This document shows, piece after piece, positions 8,972-17,251 of a stretch of DNA of 64,000 bases. The notes under the pieces are model-generated. The model was given only the letters and a program-made list of their open reading frames with translations, did no database searches and was not told the DNA's origin. The DNA lies in NCBI GenBank assembly GCA_024508675.1, contig JANINQ010000013.1, forward strand, positions 1-64,000, written 5' to 3'. The DNA is from Afipia sp. (GTDB taxonomy: Bacteria > Pseudomonadota > Alphaproteobacteria > Rhizobiales > Xanthobacteraceae). The translations under genes were made by a program, and so were the position numbers. The first letter of the stretch is position 1; each line of letters begins with the position of its first letter.

Positions 8972-8983
8972 TTTAGAACTTCT
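8972..8983. promoter_or_regulatory. Irr/ICE-like half-site upstream of receptor
   Basis: TTTAGAACTTCT contains the TTTAGAA half of the alphaproteobacterial iron control element; the other half is degenerate. It lies 81 bp upstream of the leftward receptor gene. Confidence 0.4.
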
Positions 8984-9074
8984 GCAAACTGCGCCAACAG
9001 ACGCGTTCCGCAATTGCGGCGATATGCGCTGTGTGACTAGAAGAAGTGGATCGCTCGCGCTGCCGATACCGGTC

Positions 9075-9114
9075 TTTAGAATCTCTCCAGTCAACGCTTT
9101 AGAACGAATCTAAA
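9075..9114. promoter_or_regulatory. Irr-box (ICE) cluster at the PepSY gene start
   Basis: TTTAGAA-CGA-ATCTAAA at 9098-9114 matches the ICE dyad TTTAGAA-N3-TTCTAAA with one mismatch; a second TTTAGAA half-site is at 9075-9081, 23 bp away. The main site overlaps the ATG at 9114, which suits repression by Irr bound over the initiation region. The identity of the regulator is inferred. Confidence 0.6.
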
Positions 9115-10286
9115 TGTCCCAATCAAATTCATCGCATCGACGCGGCGCACTGAAGCGGCTCTGGCGCAATATCCATCTGTGGCTCGGTATCGGTCTCTTC
9201 ATTCTGCTTGTGCCCGTTGCGCTCTCCGGTGCGATCCTCGTCTATCACGACGACATCGGCGAATATCTGAGCACGCCGAGCGGCGCGGTCGCGCCATCGA
9301 AGCCAACCGACCTGACACTCGCCATTGCCAATGCACGCAAGGCGGCGGGCGACGGCTTCACGCCGATGTTCATCGGTTTTCCGGAAGACGATCGTGTGCC
9401 GCTGACCGTTGCGCTGCGCGGACCCGCCGTGAAGGGCGAGCGCCCGGTGCGCCTCACCGCGACCATCGATCGTCATGATGCGCGCGTTCTCAACGTCGTC
9501 GATTTCCGCCGGACGTTCTTCGGCTTCATGCATGTGTTCCATGAGAACCTGACCATCCCCGATTACGGACGCAGCATTGTCGGATGGACCGGCGTCGCGA
9601 TGCTGACACTGTCGCTCACCGGCCTCTATCTCTGGTGGCCGCGGCGTGGCCAGTGGTCGCGTGCTTTCGCCTGGCGGCGCAGCCCAGCGACCTCGTCCAA
9701 CCTGCATTACATGACAGGTTTCTGGATCTGCTTTCCACTGACGCTGATTTCGCTGACCGGCATTTACCTCGCATGGCCGCAGCAAGGCCGCGAACTGCTG
9801 TCGTCCGTCGCACCGATGACCGAGCAGCAGCGCGGCGGCCCGCGCGCACCGATCATGGCCAACACGACGCGTTCGCCAGCCGAGATTTTCGCGGTGGCAT
9901 CCGCACGGCCGAATTCGGCGGTAGACTCGATCGCCTATCCGAACCCGCAAACCGGCGCGTGGCGCGTCAGATTGCGCGAAGCCGGCAAGGCCGAGCCGGT
10001 GACGATCCTAATCAACGATCGCAGCGGCGATGTGAGCGTGGTGCAGCCGCTGTCCGGCGACCGGACCGCATCCTGGATTCGCTGGCTGCATGAAGGCAGT
10101 CATTCCGGCGAAATCTGGCGCTTCGTTGTGTTCCTGAGCGGCATCATGCCGGCAGTGCTCGGCGTCACCGGCATTCTGATCTGGCTGCGCCAGCGCCGTC
10201 AGTGCGCACTCGTGAAAAACGGGACGTCATCCGTGCCGGCCAAGAAGTCGCCTGCACCAGTCAGCGGCGCTGCTCCCGCGGAATAG
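9114..10286 (+). CDS. PepSY-domain transmembrane protein of the iron locus
   Basis: 390 residues in the PepSY-TM family. Visible: a first membrane segment (HLWLGIGLFILLVPVALSGA), a periplasmic PepSY-like part, a second segment at MLTLSLTGLYLWWPRRGQW, a third at TGFWICFPLTLISLTGIYLAW, and a last one ending LGVTGILIWLRQRRQ. Family members are linked to siderophore uptake and periplasmic iron reduction (PiuB / FpvG-like). The gene is divergent from the Fiu-like receptor and upstream of a second TonB receptor. No ribosome site is seen before 9114 and the start codon lies inside the Irr-like box, so translation may be leaderless or may start elsewhere. Confidence 0.85.
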   Translation: MSQSNSSHRRGALKRLWRNIHLWLGIGLFILLVPVALSGAILVYHDDIGEYLSTPSGAVAPSKPTDLTLAIANARKAAGDGFTPMFIGFPEDDRVPLTVALRGPAVKGERPVRLTATIDRHDARVLNVVDFRRTFFGFMHVFHENLTIPDYGRSIVGWTGVAMLTLSLTGLYLWWPRRGQWSRAFAWRRSPATSSNLHYMTGFWICFPLTLISLTGIYLAWPQQGRELLSSVAPMTEQQRGGPRAPIMANTTRSPAEIFAVASARPNSAVDSIAYPNPQTGAWRVRLREAGKAEPVTILINDRSGDVSVVQPLSGDRTASWIRWLHEGSHSGEIWRFVVFLSGIMPAVLGVTGILIWLRQRRQCALVKNGTSSVPAKKSPAPVSGAAPAE

Positions 10287-10314
10287 CCGCATCCATCCGA
10301 TCTCATTGCTGATC

Positions 10315-10351
10315 GTCAGCACCGGAGCGCATCTGACGCTCCGGTGTTGAC
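10315..10351 (+). terminator. Hairpin after PepSY gene
   Basis: GTCAGCACCGGAGCG (10315-10329) pairs with CGCTCCGGTGTTGAC (10337-10351) with a 7-nt loop. The following tract is only weakly T-rich. Confidence 0.55.
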
Positions 10352-10419
10352 GACTGTTCATCGTCTCACCCGCGCGCCGCGGACACTTGCCGGCAGCCAA
10401 AACCGCTTATTGAGAACCA

Positions 10420-10449
10420 CTCGCAAATATTTGTTGCGAGTAATTCGCA
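10420..10449. promoter_or_regulatory. Overlapping inverted repeats upstream of second TonB receptor
   Basis: CTCGCAA (10420-10426) and TTGCGAG (10434-10440) form a perfect dyad with a 7-bp spacer. A second perfect dyad TGCGA-N5-TCGCA spans 10435-10449 and shares the middle arm. The composition resembles Fur-family sites of the TTGCGA-N5-TCGCAA type. The site ends 46 bp before the receptor start, a normal operator location. Confidence 0.55.
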
Positions 10450-10495
10450 CTTGCATTATCAATCTGCGCTGGAGTTGTCCGCGTTCGGGGGGAAA

Positions 10496-12592
10496 ATGCG
10501 CGTAAAATCACTGGCTTCTGTGGTTGGTCTGGCCTGCCTATCGGCAACCGCAGGAAGCGCCCAGGAGGTCCTGCCCGAAATCTCCGTCTCCGCCCCTGCC
10601 CCCACAACCGGCACCTCCGGCGATGGCCTGCAACGCGGTCCGGTCAGCGTCATCGACGACACATATCAATCGTCCAGTGCGATCACCGGCCGCGAGATTC
10701 AGCGCAGCAATGCAGCCTCGCTTGCGGATCTGCTGTCGGGACTGCCCGGCGTTTCCGCATCGACCTTCGCACCCGGCGCAAGCCGTCCCAACATCCGCGG
10801 CCTCGATGACTATCGCGTGCGCGTGCAGGAAAACGGCATCGGCACGCAGGACGCATCGGACTTCAGTCAGGACCATGTGGTGCCGGTCGATCCGCTCGCC
10901 GCCGACAAGGTCGAGGTGATCCGCGGGCCGGCAACGCTGCGCTATGGATCGCAAGCGATCGGCGGCGTGGTCAGCGCCACCAACAACCGCATTCCGGAAA
11001 AGCTGGTCGAAAACGGCTTCAGTGCCCGTTTCAAGGGCGGTGCATCATCCGTCGATAACGGATTAGATGGCGCAGTTAGTCTCGATGCCAGCGGCGGCAA
11101 TGTCGCGATCCATGCCGATGCTTACGGACGGCGCGCAGGCGATTACCGGATTCCTGGCGGCGTACAGGCCAACACCCGGCTCAATACCGAAGGACAGTCC
11201 GTCGGCGGCTCGTATATTTTCGATGGCGGCTTCATCGGCACTGCGATCCAGCACATCACCAGCCTCTATCACATTCCCGGCGTCGTCGATGCGCAGCAGA
11301 ATTCGCGCATCGACATGGAGCAGACCAAGTGGACCACCAAGGGCGAGTGGCGCGCACCCACCGACGGCATCGACGCCGTGCGTTTCACGTTCGGCGCCAG
11401 CAACTACAAGCATAACGAACTCGGTCTCGATGCCAACGGTGTCGACGCCCTGAAGAATGTGATCAAGAACCGCGAGCTGGAAGGGCGTTTCGAACTGGAT
11501 CATGCCGCCGTTGCCACCGGCTTCGGCGCACTGACCGGCACGTGGGGCGCGCAGTTCGGCCACCGCGAACTCGGCACCGATGGCAGCCTCGGCGGCCTTC
11601 TGGCGCAAACCAACACCAATACCGCGGCGATTTTCGCATTCGAGCAGATTCAATTCACCGATACGCTGCGCATGCAGGCCGCAGGCCGCATCGAGAACCA
11701 CATTGTCAAGGGTCTCGCGCCGACGTTCCCTGCGGATTTCCTGCCGCCACCCAACACATTTTCCGAAGAACCCGCGCGGCGCACCTTTGCGCCGAAAAGC
11801 GCGAGCCTTGGCCTGCTCAAGAACCTGCCGTGGGACATGGTCGCGACGCTCAACGCGCAATATGTGCAGCGCGCGCCGGCGGCACCCGAGCTGTTTTCGC
11901 GCGGCTCCGACGGCGCCTCAGGCACCTTCGTGATCGGGAATCCGAATTTGAAGATCGAAACCGCGCAGACGGCGGAAGTCGGCCTCAAGCGCGCCAAGGG
12001 GCAATTGCGCTTCGAGACCAGCCTTTACTACACGCGCTATCAGGATTTCATCTTCAAGCAGGTTACCGGAAATTTCTGCACCGATACGTTCGCAAGCTGC
12101 GGCGCGACAGGCCCGCTGACGCAGGTCGCCTACGGCCAGCGCGATGCGATTTTCCGGGGCGCGGAAGTCATCGCCCAGCTTGACGTCACACCGCTCGGCA
12201 ACGGCATGTTCGGTGTCGATGGGCAATATGACATCGTGCGTGCGACCTTCACCGATGGAACCAATGTGCCGCGCATTGCGCCGATGCGCGCGGGCGGCGG
12301 CGTGTGGTGGCGCAGCGCCGAATGGTATGCGCGCCTCGGCCTGCTCCATGCCTTCACCCAGAACGACGTCGGCCTCAACGAGACGCCGACCGACGGATAC
12401 AATCTGCTCAAGGCAGAAGTGAGCTATACGCATACGTTCAGCCGGACCGATTTCGGGCCGCGCGAAATGACCATCGGTCTCGCGGGCGACAACCTGCTCA
12501 ACGAGCAGATCCGCAATCATATTTCGTTCAAAAAAGCCGAGGTTCTTCAGCCGGGTCTTGGCGTGCGTCTGTTCACGAACGTGAGGTTCTAG
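10496..12592 (+). CDS. TonB-dependent receptor (ZnuD-like architecture)
   Basis: 698 residues from the ATG at 10496, chosen because GGGGGGA (10487-10493) precedes it; a longer frame from 10451 lacks a ribosome site and starts just after the operator. A signal peptide ends at GSAQE. The plug contains SLADLLSGLPGVSAS and VEVIRGPATLRYGSQAIGGVV. The barrel ends in FTNVRF. The pattern ELFSRG...FVIGNPNLKIETAQTAEVGLK resembles the ZnuD group, which imports zinc or heme-linked metal, but the neighbours are iron genes. Metal specificity is therefore open. A 14-residue loop containing two Cys (FCTDTFASCG) is visible in the barrel. Confidence 0.88.
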   Translation: MRVKSLASVVGLACLSATAGSAQEVLPEISVSAPAPTTGTSGDGLQRGPVSVIDDTYQSSSAITGREIQRSNAASLADLLSGLPGVSASTFAPGASRPNIRGLDDYRVRVQENGIGTQDASDFSQDHVVPVDPLAADKVEVIRGPATLRYGSQAIGGVVSATNNRIPEKLVENGFSARFKGGASSVDNGLDGAVSLDASGGNVAIHADAYGRRAGDYRIPGGVQANTRLNTEGQSVGGSYIFDGGFIGTAIQHITSLYHIPGVVDAQQNSRIDMEQTKWTTKGEWRAPTDGIDAVRFTFGASNYKHNELGLDANGVDALKNVIKNRELEGRFELDHAAVATGFGALTGTWGAQFGHRELGTDGSLGGLLAQTNTNTAAIFAFEQIQFTDTLRMQAAGRIENHIVKGLAPTFPADFLPPPNTFSEEPARRTFAPKSASLGLLKNLPWDMVATLNAQYVQRAPAAPELFSRGSDGASGTFVIGNPNLKIETAQTAEVGLKRAKGQLRFETSLYYTRYQDFIFKQVTGNFCTDTFASCGATGPLTQVAYGQRDAIFRGAEVIAQLDVTPLGNGMFGVDGQYDIVRATFTDGTNVPRIAPMRAGGGVWWRSAEWYARLGLLHAFTQNDVGLNETPTDGYNLLKAEVSYTHTFSRTDFGPREMTIGLAGDNLLNEQIRNHISFKKAEVLQPGLGVRLFTNVRF

Positions 12593-12947
12593 TGCGATTT
12601 CAACCGGAAGCCGCATGGGAACACGATCCGGCATCCGGTGATTTTCGGTGGTTTCAGCAAGGCCGATCAATCTGGAATCGTTCCAGTTTTGGCCAAATCT
12701 AGGCTACCGGTGGCGACAAGGACATCGCAGTGCATTATTCTGAAAATGAAACATGCCTCCCGGTAATGGCTATGGCCGCGGTGCCTCGCCGCGGATTTGC
12801 CGGCGAGGGCCTTAGGACAACTCTCGGGTCGAACCTCGGACCAACCCTCGGGCGAAAACTGCAAGACGGCGAAACTGCGAAAACAACAAGCCATCCGACG
12901 TTGATCCAATGTCGGCTGCAAATGTGATTTGAAGAAGCGGAGAGCAC
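12593..12947. promoter_or_regulatory. exbB upstream region with ICE-like palindrome
   Basis: This 355-bp gap contains a perfect dyad CTGGAA-TCG-TTCCAG at 12672-12686. It has the same 6/7-3-6/7 geometry as the Irr box and lies 262 bp before exbB. An imperfect threefold 12-bp repeat built on AACCTCGG occurs at 12819-12854. A GGAG ribosome site (GCGGAGAGCAC) directly precedes exbB. I see no convincing gene in the gap. Confidence 0.45.
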
Positions 12948-13922
12948 ATGACCCATTCCAAGAAGGCTGCCGGATCACTGGTCTTGCTTGCCGCTGCATC
13001 CATGATGGTCGCACAGGCGTTCGCGCAAACTCCTGCGCCAACGTCTCCCGCTGCACCGGCGCCCGCGGTTACTGCGCCCGCTTCGCCAGCACCGGCTGCC
13101 GCTGCTCCGGCGCCGACTGTCGCAGCACCGGCAACGCCTGCACCTGTTGCACCGGAAGCCACTGCTCAGACACCCGCTGCACAGCCTTCTGCATCGCAGC
13201 CTTCCGTGATCGGACAGACCGCAAAGAATCCCGCGCTCCCGCACAACCTGTCCCCGTGGGGCATGTTCATGGGCGCGGACATCGTCGTCAAACTCGTTAT
13301 GATCGGTCTCGCCTTCGCCTCGCTGATTACCTGGACCATCTGCGTCGCCAAGTTGCTCGAGCTGCGCCACGAAACCAGGCGCGCGAAAAAGCGCATCAAG
13401 GTTCTCGGCAATGACATCTCACTGGCGGAAGCCGAGCGTGACGCACGCAGCGGCAAGGACGCGGTGTCAAAGCTGGTGCAGTCGGCCGCCGCCGAAGCTG
13501 CGCTGTCCGACACCATGAACGACGAGGGCTTCAAGGAGCGCGTCGAGTTGCGCCTCAGCCGCGTCGAGGCGGCGATGTCGCGCCGTATTTCGCGCGGCAC
13601 CGGCATGCTGGCCACCATCGGCGCGACCGCGCCGTTCGTCGGCCTGTTCGGCACGGTGTGGGGCATCATGAACTCCTTCATCGGTATTTCCGAAGCCCAC
13701 ACCACCAACCTCGCCGTGGTTGCCCCCGGTATCGCCGAAGCGCTGCTCGCCACCGCGATGGGTCTGATTGCCGCTATTCCCGCGGTCGTGATCTACAACC
13801 ACCTCGTCCGCATGATCACCGCCTATCGCGCGCTGCTTGGCGACGCCACCGCGCAGGTGATGCTGCTGATCAGCCGCGATCAGGGCCGCCGTTCACTGCG
13901 CATCGCGCGCGCCGCGGAGTAA
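12948..13922 (+). CDS. exbB: TonB-system proton channel subunit ExbB
   Basis: 324 residues. Signal-like segment at 9-27, then an Ala/Pro-rich linker to about residue 75, then the MotA/TolQ/ExbB core: first membrane helix at DIVVKLVMIGLAFASLITW, a cytoplasmic loop, and helices at MLATIGATAPFVGLFGTVWG and LLATAMGLIAAIPAVVIYN. Known role: with ExbD it couples the proton gradient to TonB for outer-membrane transport. The extended N-terminus is the long ExbB form common in alphaproteobacteria. exbD starts 3 bp after the stop, and tonB follows. Confidence 0.95.
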   Translation: MTHSKKAAGSLVLLAAASMMVAQAFAQTPAPTSPAAPAPAVTAPASPAPAAAAPAPTVAAPATPAPVAPEATAQTPAAQPSASQPSVIGQTAKNPALPHNLSPWGMFMGADIVVKLVMIGLAFASLITWTICVAKLLELRHETRRAKKRIKVLGNDISLAEAERDARSGKDAVSKLVQSAAAEAALSDTMNDEGFKERVELRLSRVEAAMSRRISRGTGMLATIGATAPFVGLFGTVWGIMNSFIGISEAHTTNLAVVAPGIAEALLATAMGLIAAIPAVVIYNHLVRMITAYRALLGDATAQVMLLISRDQGRRSLRIARAAE

Positions 13923-13925
13923 GTC

Positions 13926-14354
13926 ATGGGCGCACGTCTGGGTGGAAATATCGGCGCAGGTGACGATCTGGCCGAAACACACGAGATCAATGTCACGCCG
14001 TTCATCGACGTGATGCTGGTTCTTCTCATCATCTTCATGGTCGCAGCGCCACTCGCCACCGTCGATATCGGCGTCGAGCTTCCGGCATCGACCGCGACGC
14101 CGCCGCCGCGTCCTGACAAACCGGTGTTCATCACCGTGAAGCCGGATCTATCGGTCGCTGTCGGCGAGAACATCGTTCCGCGCACCGGCCTCACCGGCGC
14201 GCTCGATGTCGCCACCAGCGGCAAGAAATCCGATCCGGTTTTCCTGCGCGCCGACAAGACCGTGCCTTACGGCGAACTGATGGATGTCATGAACCTGCTG
14301 CGCAACGCGGGCTATCTCAAGGTCGCGCTCGTCGGGCTCGACGCAAGAAACTGA
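13926..14354 (+). CDS. exbD: TonB-system subunit ExbD
   Basis: 142 residues. One N-terminal membrane helix with the proton-carrying Asp in NVTPFIDVMLVLLIIFM, followed by a periplasmic domain containing KPVFITVKPDLSVAVGE. Typical ExbD length. The gene lies 3 bp after exbB and 19 bp before tonB, forming one transcription unit. It supplies energy to the two TonB-dependent receptors encoded just upstream. Confidence 0.95.
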   Translation: MGARLGGNIGAGDDLAETHEINVTPFIDVMLVLLIIFMVAAPLATVDIGVELPASTATPPPRPDKPVFITVKPDLSVAVGENIVPRTGLTGALDVATSGKKSDPVFLRADKTVPYGELMDVMNLLRNAGYLKVALVGLDARN

Positions 14355-14373
14355 CGCAGAGAATTTCGCGGCA

Positions 14374-15126
14374 ATGAATACCCTCGTCCTGCACGGACCG
14401 CCTGACAAAGCCGACATCCGCCGCTGGGGCCTCGCCGCGGCGATCGTCGTCGCGACTCACGTGGCGCTGGTCGCAGGCTTCGTGCTGTATACGCCGGCCC
14501 CGCCGGACGCGATCGGCACCGCATCCGAGCCGATCATGCTCGATCTCGAATCCTCACCGGAAACACCGGAGCCGGTGCAGCAGGACATTGCTCCCGGCCC
14601 GACCATGCAGGAGGCGGAGCCGCCTGCACCCGAGCCTGAGAAGCAGCCGGAGGTGGTCGAGGAGCAGATTGCCCCGACACCGCCGCAGGAAAAGGCGGAA
14701 GTCGTCGCGCCTCCGGAGAAGCCGAAGCCCAAGCCGGAGCCGATCAAGAAAAAGCCGAAGCCTGTCGTCGAGAAGCCGAAGAAGCCGACCGAAAATCCAG
14801 CGCCGCAGACCACGGCGACACCGCGCGCCGCGCAGGCTGCTCGTGCAAGCTATAGCGGCATCCTCTCGGCACATCTGCAACGCTTCAAGCAGTATCCGTC
14901 CGGCGCGAAGGCCGCCGGCGAACAGGGCGTCGCGATGCTGAGCTTCACCGTTAGCCGGACCGGCGGCGTGCTGAGTGCACGGCTTTCCAAATCGTCAGGC
15001 TCGGCGGCGCTGGACGGCGAGACCATGGCGATGATCCGCCGTGCGCAGCCGCTGCCGTCGTTCCCGCCCGAAATGACGCAAAGTTCGGCCAGCTTCACCG
15101 TGCCGGTGCGCTTCTTCATGCGCTGA
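14374..15126 (+). CDS. tonB: Energy transducer TonB
   Basis: 250 residues. An N-terminal anchor (AAAIVVATHVALVAGFVLY) is followed by a Pro/Glu/Lys-rich rod (about 60-150, with repeated KPKPEP-type units). A C-terminal TonB fold contains YSGILSAHLQRFKQYP, GVAMLSFTVSRTGGVLSARLSKSSG and ends VPVRFFMR. This is the standard TonB arrangement. It completes the exbB-exbD-tonB operon. Two GC-rich hairpins follow the stop. Confidence 0.95.
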   Translation: MNTLVLHGPPDKADIRRWGLAAAIVVATHVALVAGFVLYTPAPPDAIGTASEPIMLDLESSPETPEPVQQDIAPGPTMQEAEPPAPEPEKQPEVVEEQIAPTPPQEKAEVVAPPEKPKPKPEPIKKKPKPVVEKPKKPTENPAPQTTATPRAAQAARASYSGILSAHLQRFKQYPSGAKAAGEQGVAMLSFTVSRTGGVLSARLSKSSGSAALDGETMAMIRRAQPLPSFPPEMTQSSASFTVPVRFFMR

Positions 15127-15144
15127 TCATTGACCGTCACGGCC

Positions 15145-15245
15145 GCGTCACGAACACGTGACGCCGCCGCCCGGTAACATCCCGGCACGTCAGTCCGAAC
15201 CATTCTCCGAACCCATTAGCGGCGGCCGCGCTTCGGCGCGCCGCC
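15145..15245 (+). terminator. Two GC hairpins after tonB
   Basis: GCGTCAC (15145-15151) pairs with GTGACGC (15158-15164). A second, stronger stem with a TTCG loop spans 15221-15245 (GGCGG...CCGCC arms). The second lies 26 bp before the ccdA start and may act as terminator or mRNA stabiliser. Confidence 0.5.
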
Positions 15246-15270
15246 TTCAGGACTTCGGCGGACGAATATC

Positions 15271-15966
15271 GTGTTCAATCTTGTTCTCGCGGCGCTGGCC
15301 GGCGTCGTCACCATTGCAGCGCCCTGCACATTGCCGGTGTTGCCAATCCTGCTCGGCGCATCGATCGGGCAAACCAGCCGGCTTCGTCCGGCCTTCATCG
15401 CTGCTGGCTTCGTGATTGCATTTTCGGCCGTCGCGCTGGCGCTCAGCGCGCTGACCCGCATCTTCGATTTCGATCCAAACGTGCTGCGCGATACCGCCGC
15501 CATTCTGCTCGCGGTCTTCGGCCTCCTGATGATCTGGCCCGCGCCGTTCGAGTGGCTGTCGATCCAGCTCTCGAGCGTAACGCAGCAGAGTACGACTCCG
15601 CGCGACCGTCAGGGCCTGCTCGGCGGATTCATTCTCGGCACCACGCTGGGCCTCGTGTGGACGCCATGTGCGGGACCGGTGCTGGGCTCGATCCTCACCG
15701 TGATTGCAACGTCGAAGGACACCGCGTGGGCCTCGCTGCTGCTGGTGACCTATGCCGTCGGCGCCGCAATTCCGATGCTGATCATCGCCTACGGCGGACA
15801 GGCCGTCACCGCACGCGTGCGCAGCTTCGCGCGGATCGCGCCACGCCTGCAGCAGGCGTTCGGCGTGATCGTGATCGCCTTCGCCGCCGCGACCTACTTC
15901 CAGTACGACACCCTCGCCGTGGCGTGGCTGACCCAGTTCTATCCCAATGGCCAGACCGGCCTGTAA
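15271..15966 (+). CDS. ccdA: CcdA-type thiol-disulfide membrane transporter
   Basis: 231 residues, six or so membrane segments. The two redox cysteines are visible in the duplicated motifs APCTLPVLP (C19) and TPCAGPVLG (C133), diagnostic of CcdA/DsbD-type electron carriers. It moves reducing equivalents from cytoplasmic thioredoxin to the periplasm. The next gene encodes a periplasmic thioredoxin 17 bp downstream; together they correspond to the two parts of DipZ. GTG start at 15271; the ribosome site is weak. Confidence 0.88.
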   Translation: MFNLVLAALAGVVTIAAPCTLPVLPILLGASIGQTSRLRPAFIAAGFVIAFSAVALALSALTRIFDFDPNVLRDTAAILLAVFGLLMIWPAPFEWLSIQLSSVTQQSTTPRDRQGLLGGFILGTTLGLVWTPCAGPVLGSILTVIATSKDTAWASLLLVTYAVGAAIPMLIIAYGGQAVTARVRSFARIAPRLQQAFGVIVIAFAAATYFQYDTLAVAWLTQFYPNGQTGL

Positions 15967-15983
15967 CGCACAAGGAGATTTCC

Positions 15984-16538
15984 ATGCGACGGTTTATCGC
16001 CACGCTTCCGGTTGTCGCGCTCGCGCTGGCTGCCTCGACCCTGCCCGGACGAACCGATGACGCAACCGCGACTCGACCGATGCAGGTTGCGGATGCGCGG
16101 CCTGCTGCGCCGGAATTCTCCGGTCTCACCAACTGGCAAAATTCCGCGCCGCTGACCATCGCGGGCTTGCGCGGCAAGGTCGTGCTGGTGAATTTCTGGA
16201 CCTATGGCTGCGTCAACTGCGTCAACACGCTGCCGCATGTCACGCAGCTCTATTCAAAATACAGGGACAAGGGATTTGTTGTGGTCGGCGTCCACACACC
16301 GGAATTTCCGTTTGAGCGCTCAACCGGCAATGTGCAGGCTGCCCTGAAACGCCACGGCATCACCTATCCGGTGGCGCAGGACAACAATTCGGCGACATGG
16401 AATGCCTGGCGCAACCAATACTGGCCGGCGCAATATATCGTCGATCAGACGGGGCGCGTGGTCTACAGCCATGCCGGCGAAGGCGCGTATGACGAGATCG
16501 ACCGCACCGTCGCCAAACTGTTGAACGTACAGAGCTAG
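15984..16538 (+). CDS. Periplasmic TlpA/DipZ-type thioredoxin
   Basis: 184 residues. Signal peptide at about 1-22 (VVALALAASTLPGR). The thioredoxin domain has the redox pair C76-V-N-C79 within NFWTYGCVNCVNTLPHV, as in the DipZ C-terminal domain rather than the CGPC of thioredoxin 1. A cis-Pro region follows at YWPAQYIVDQTGRV. Start chosen at 15984 because AAGGAG at 15972-15977 is correctly spaced. It is probably reduced by the adjacent CcdA. Cytochrome maturation or metal-centre repair are possible uses. Confidence 0.88.
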   Translation: MRRFIATLPVVALALAASTLPGRTDDATATRPMQVADARPAAPEFSGLTNWQNSAPLTIAGLRGKVVLVNFWTYGCVNCVNTLPHVTQLYSKYRDKGFVVVGVHTPEFPFERSTGNVQAALKRHGITYPVAQDNNSATWNAWRNQYWPAQYIVDQTGRVVYSHAGEGAYDEIDRTVAKLLNVQS

Positions 16539-16546
16539 GAGATACT

Positions 16547-16576
16547 GGCACAATCCTCGATGTGCGGGATCGTGCC
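16547..16576. terminator. Bidirectional hairpin between thioredoxin and ogt
   Basis: GGCACAATCC (16547-16556) and GGATCGTGCC (16567-16576) pair with one mismatch. The site lies in the 42-bp gap between convergent genes. Confidence 0.55.
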
Positions 16577-16580
16577 GCGC

Positions 16581-17117
16581 TCACTCCGCCAGACGTTTGA
16601 ATGCAGCGCCTTCATGCGCGAGCAACCACTGCTTGCGCGGGAGGCCACCGCCATAGCCGGTCAGCGATCCGTCTGCGCCGATCAACCGATGACACGGCAC
16701 GACAACGCTGACCGGATTGGCGCCATTGGCGAGGCCGACCGCGCGTGCCGCCTTCGGAACATTCAGCCGCCGCGCAAATGCGCCATAGCTCGACGTCTTG
16801 CCCGCGCGAATCTTCTGCAATCCGCTCCACACCTTGCGCTGGAACACCGAGCCGTTGGTTCGCCATTTAATCTTCTTCAACTGATCAAGATCGCCCGCGA
16901 AATAGCCTGACAGCGCGGACGTGATCGCCTTCGGCGCAGCGGCCTTGTCCAGCGCATAGTCGCCATAATGCCGCCGCAGCAGATGGTGCAGCCGCTCCTC
17001 GTAATCGCTCCAGTCGAGCGCGCGCAGAAAGCCTTCATCGTCCGACACCAGCAAAGCCGTGCCGATCGGCGTTTCCAGCCGGTCGAATTGAAATCGCTGG
17101 GATTGTTTCGCAGCCAT
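16581..17117 (-). CDS. ogt: Methylated-DNA-protein-cysteine methyltransferase
   Basis: 178 residues. The acceptor Cys is C142 in VVVPCHRLIGADGSLTGYGGG, the invariant Ogt/AGT motif. The DNA-binding part contains YGAFARRLNVPKAARAVGLANGANP. It repairs O6-alkylguanine by irreversible transfer to the Cys. The start at 17117 is preferred because GGAG lies 7 nt upstream; longer in-frame extensions to 17342 overlap the neighbouring promoter and look non-conserved. Confidence 0.93.
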   Translation of the reverse strand: MAAKQSQRFQFDRLETPIGTALLVSDDEGFLRALDWSDYEERLHHLLRRHYGDYALDKAAAPKAITSALSGYFAGDLDQLKKIKWRTNGSVFQRKVWSGLQKIRAGKTSSYGAFARRLNVPKAARAVGLANGANPVSVVVPCHRLIGADGSLTGYGGGLPRKQWLLAHEGAAFKRLAE

Positions 17118-17251
17118 GCCGCACTCCATGATTCTCGTTCTGTCCATGATGGCTGTGCCGCAGCCGGAAGTCTTTCCGTTTTCCGACAACATCAAGCCTC
17201 GGCAATCGCCCCGCTTGCTGCTAGGTTCCCTCCGTTCAATGGGGGATTGCG

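Noticed and set aside
13030-13180. Possible tandem repeat in exbB
   Set aside because: It is the Ala/Pro-rich linker of ExbB, low complexity rather than a repeat unit.
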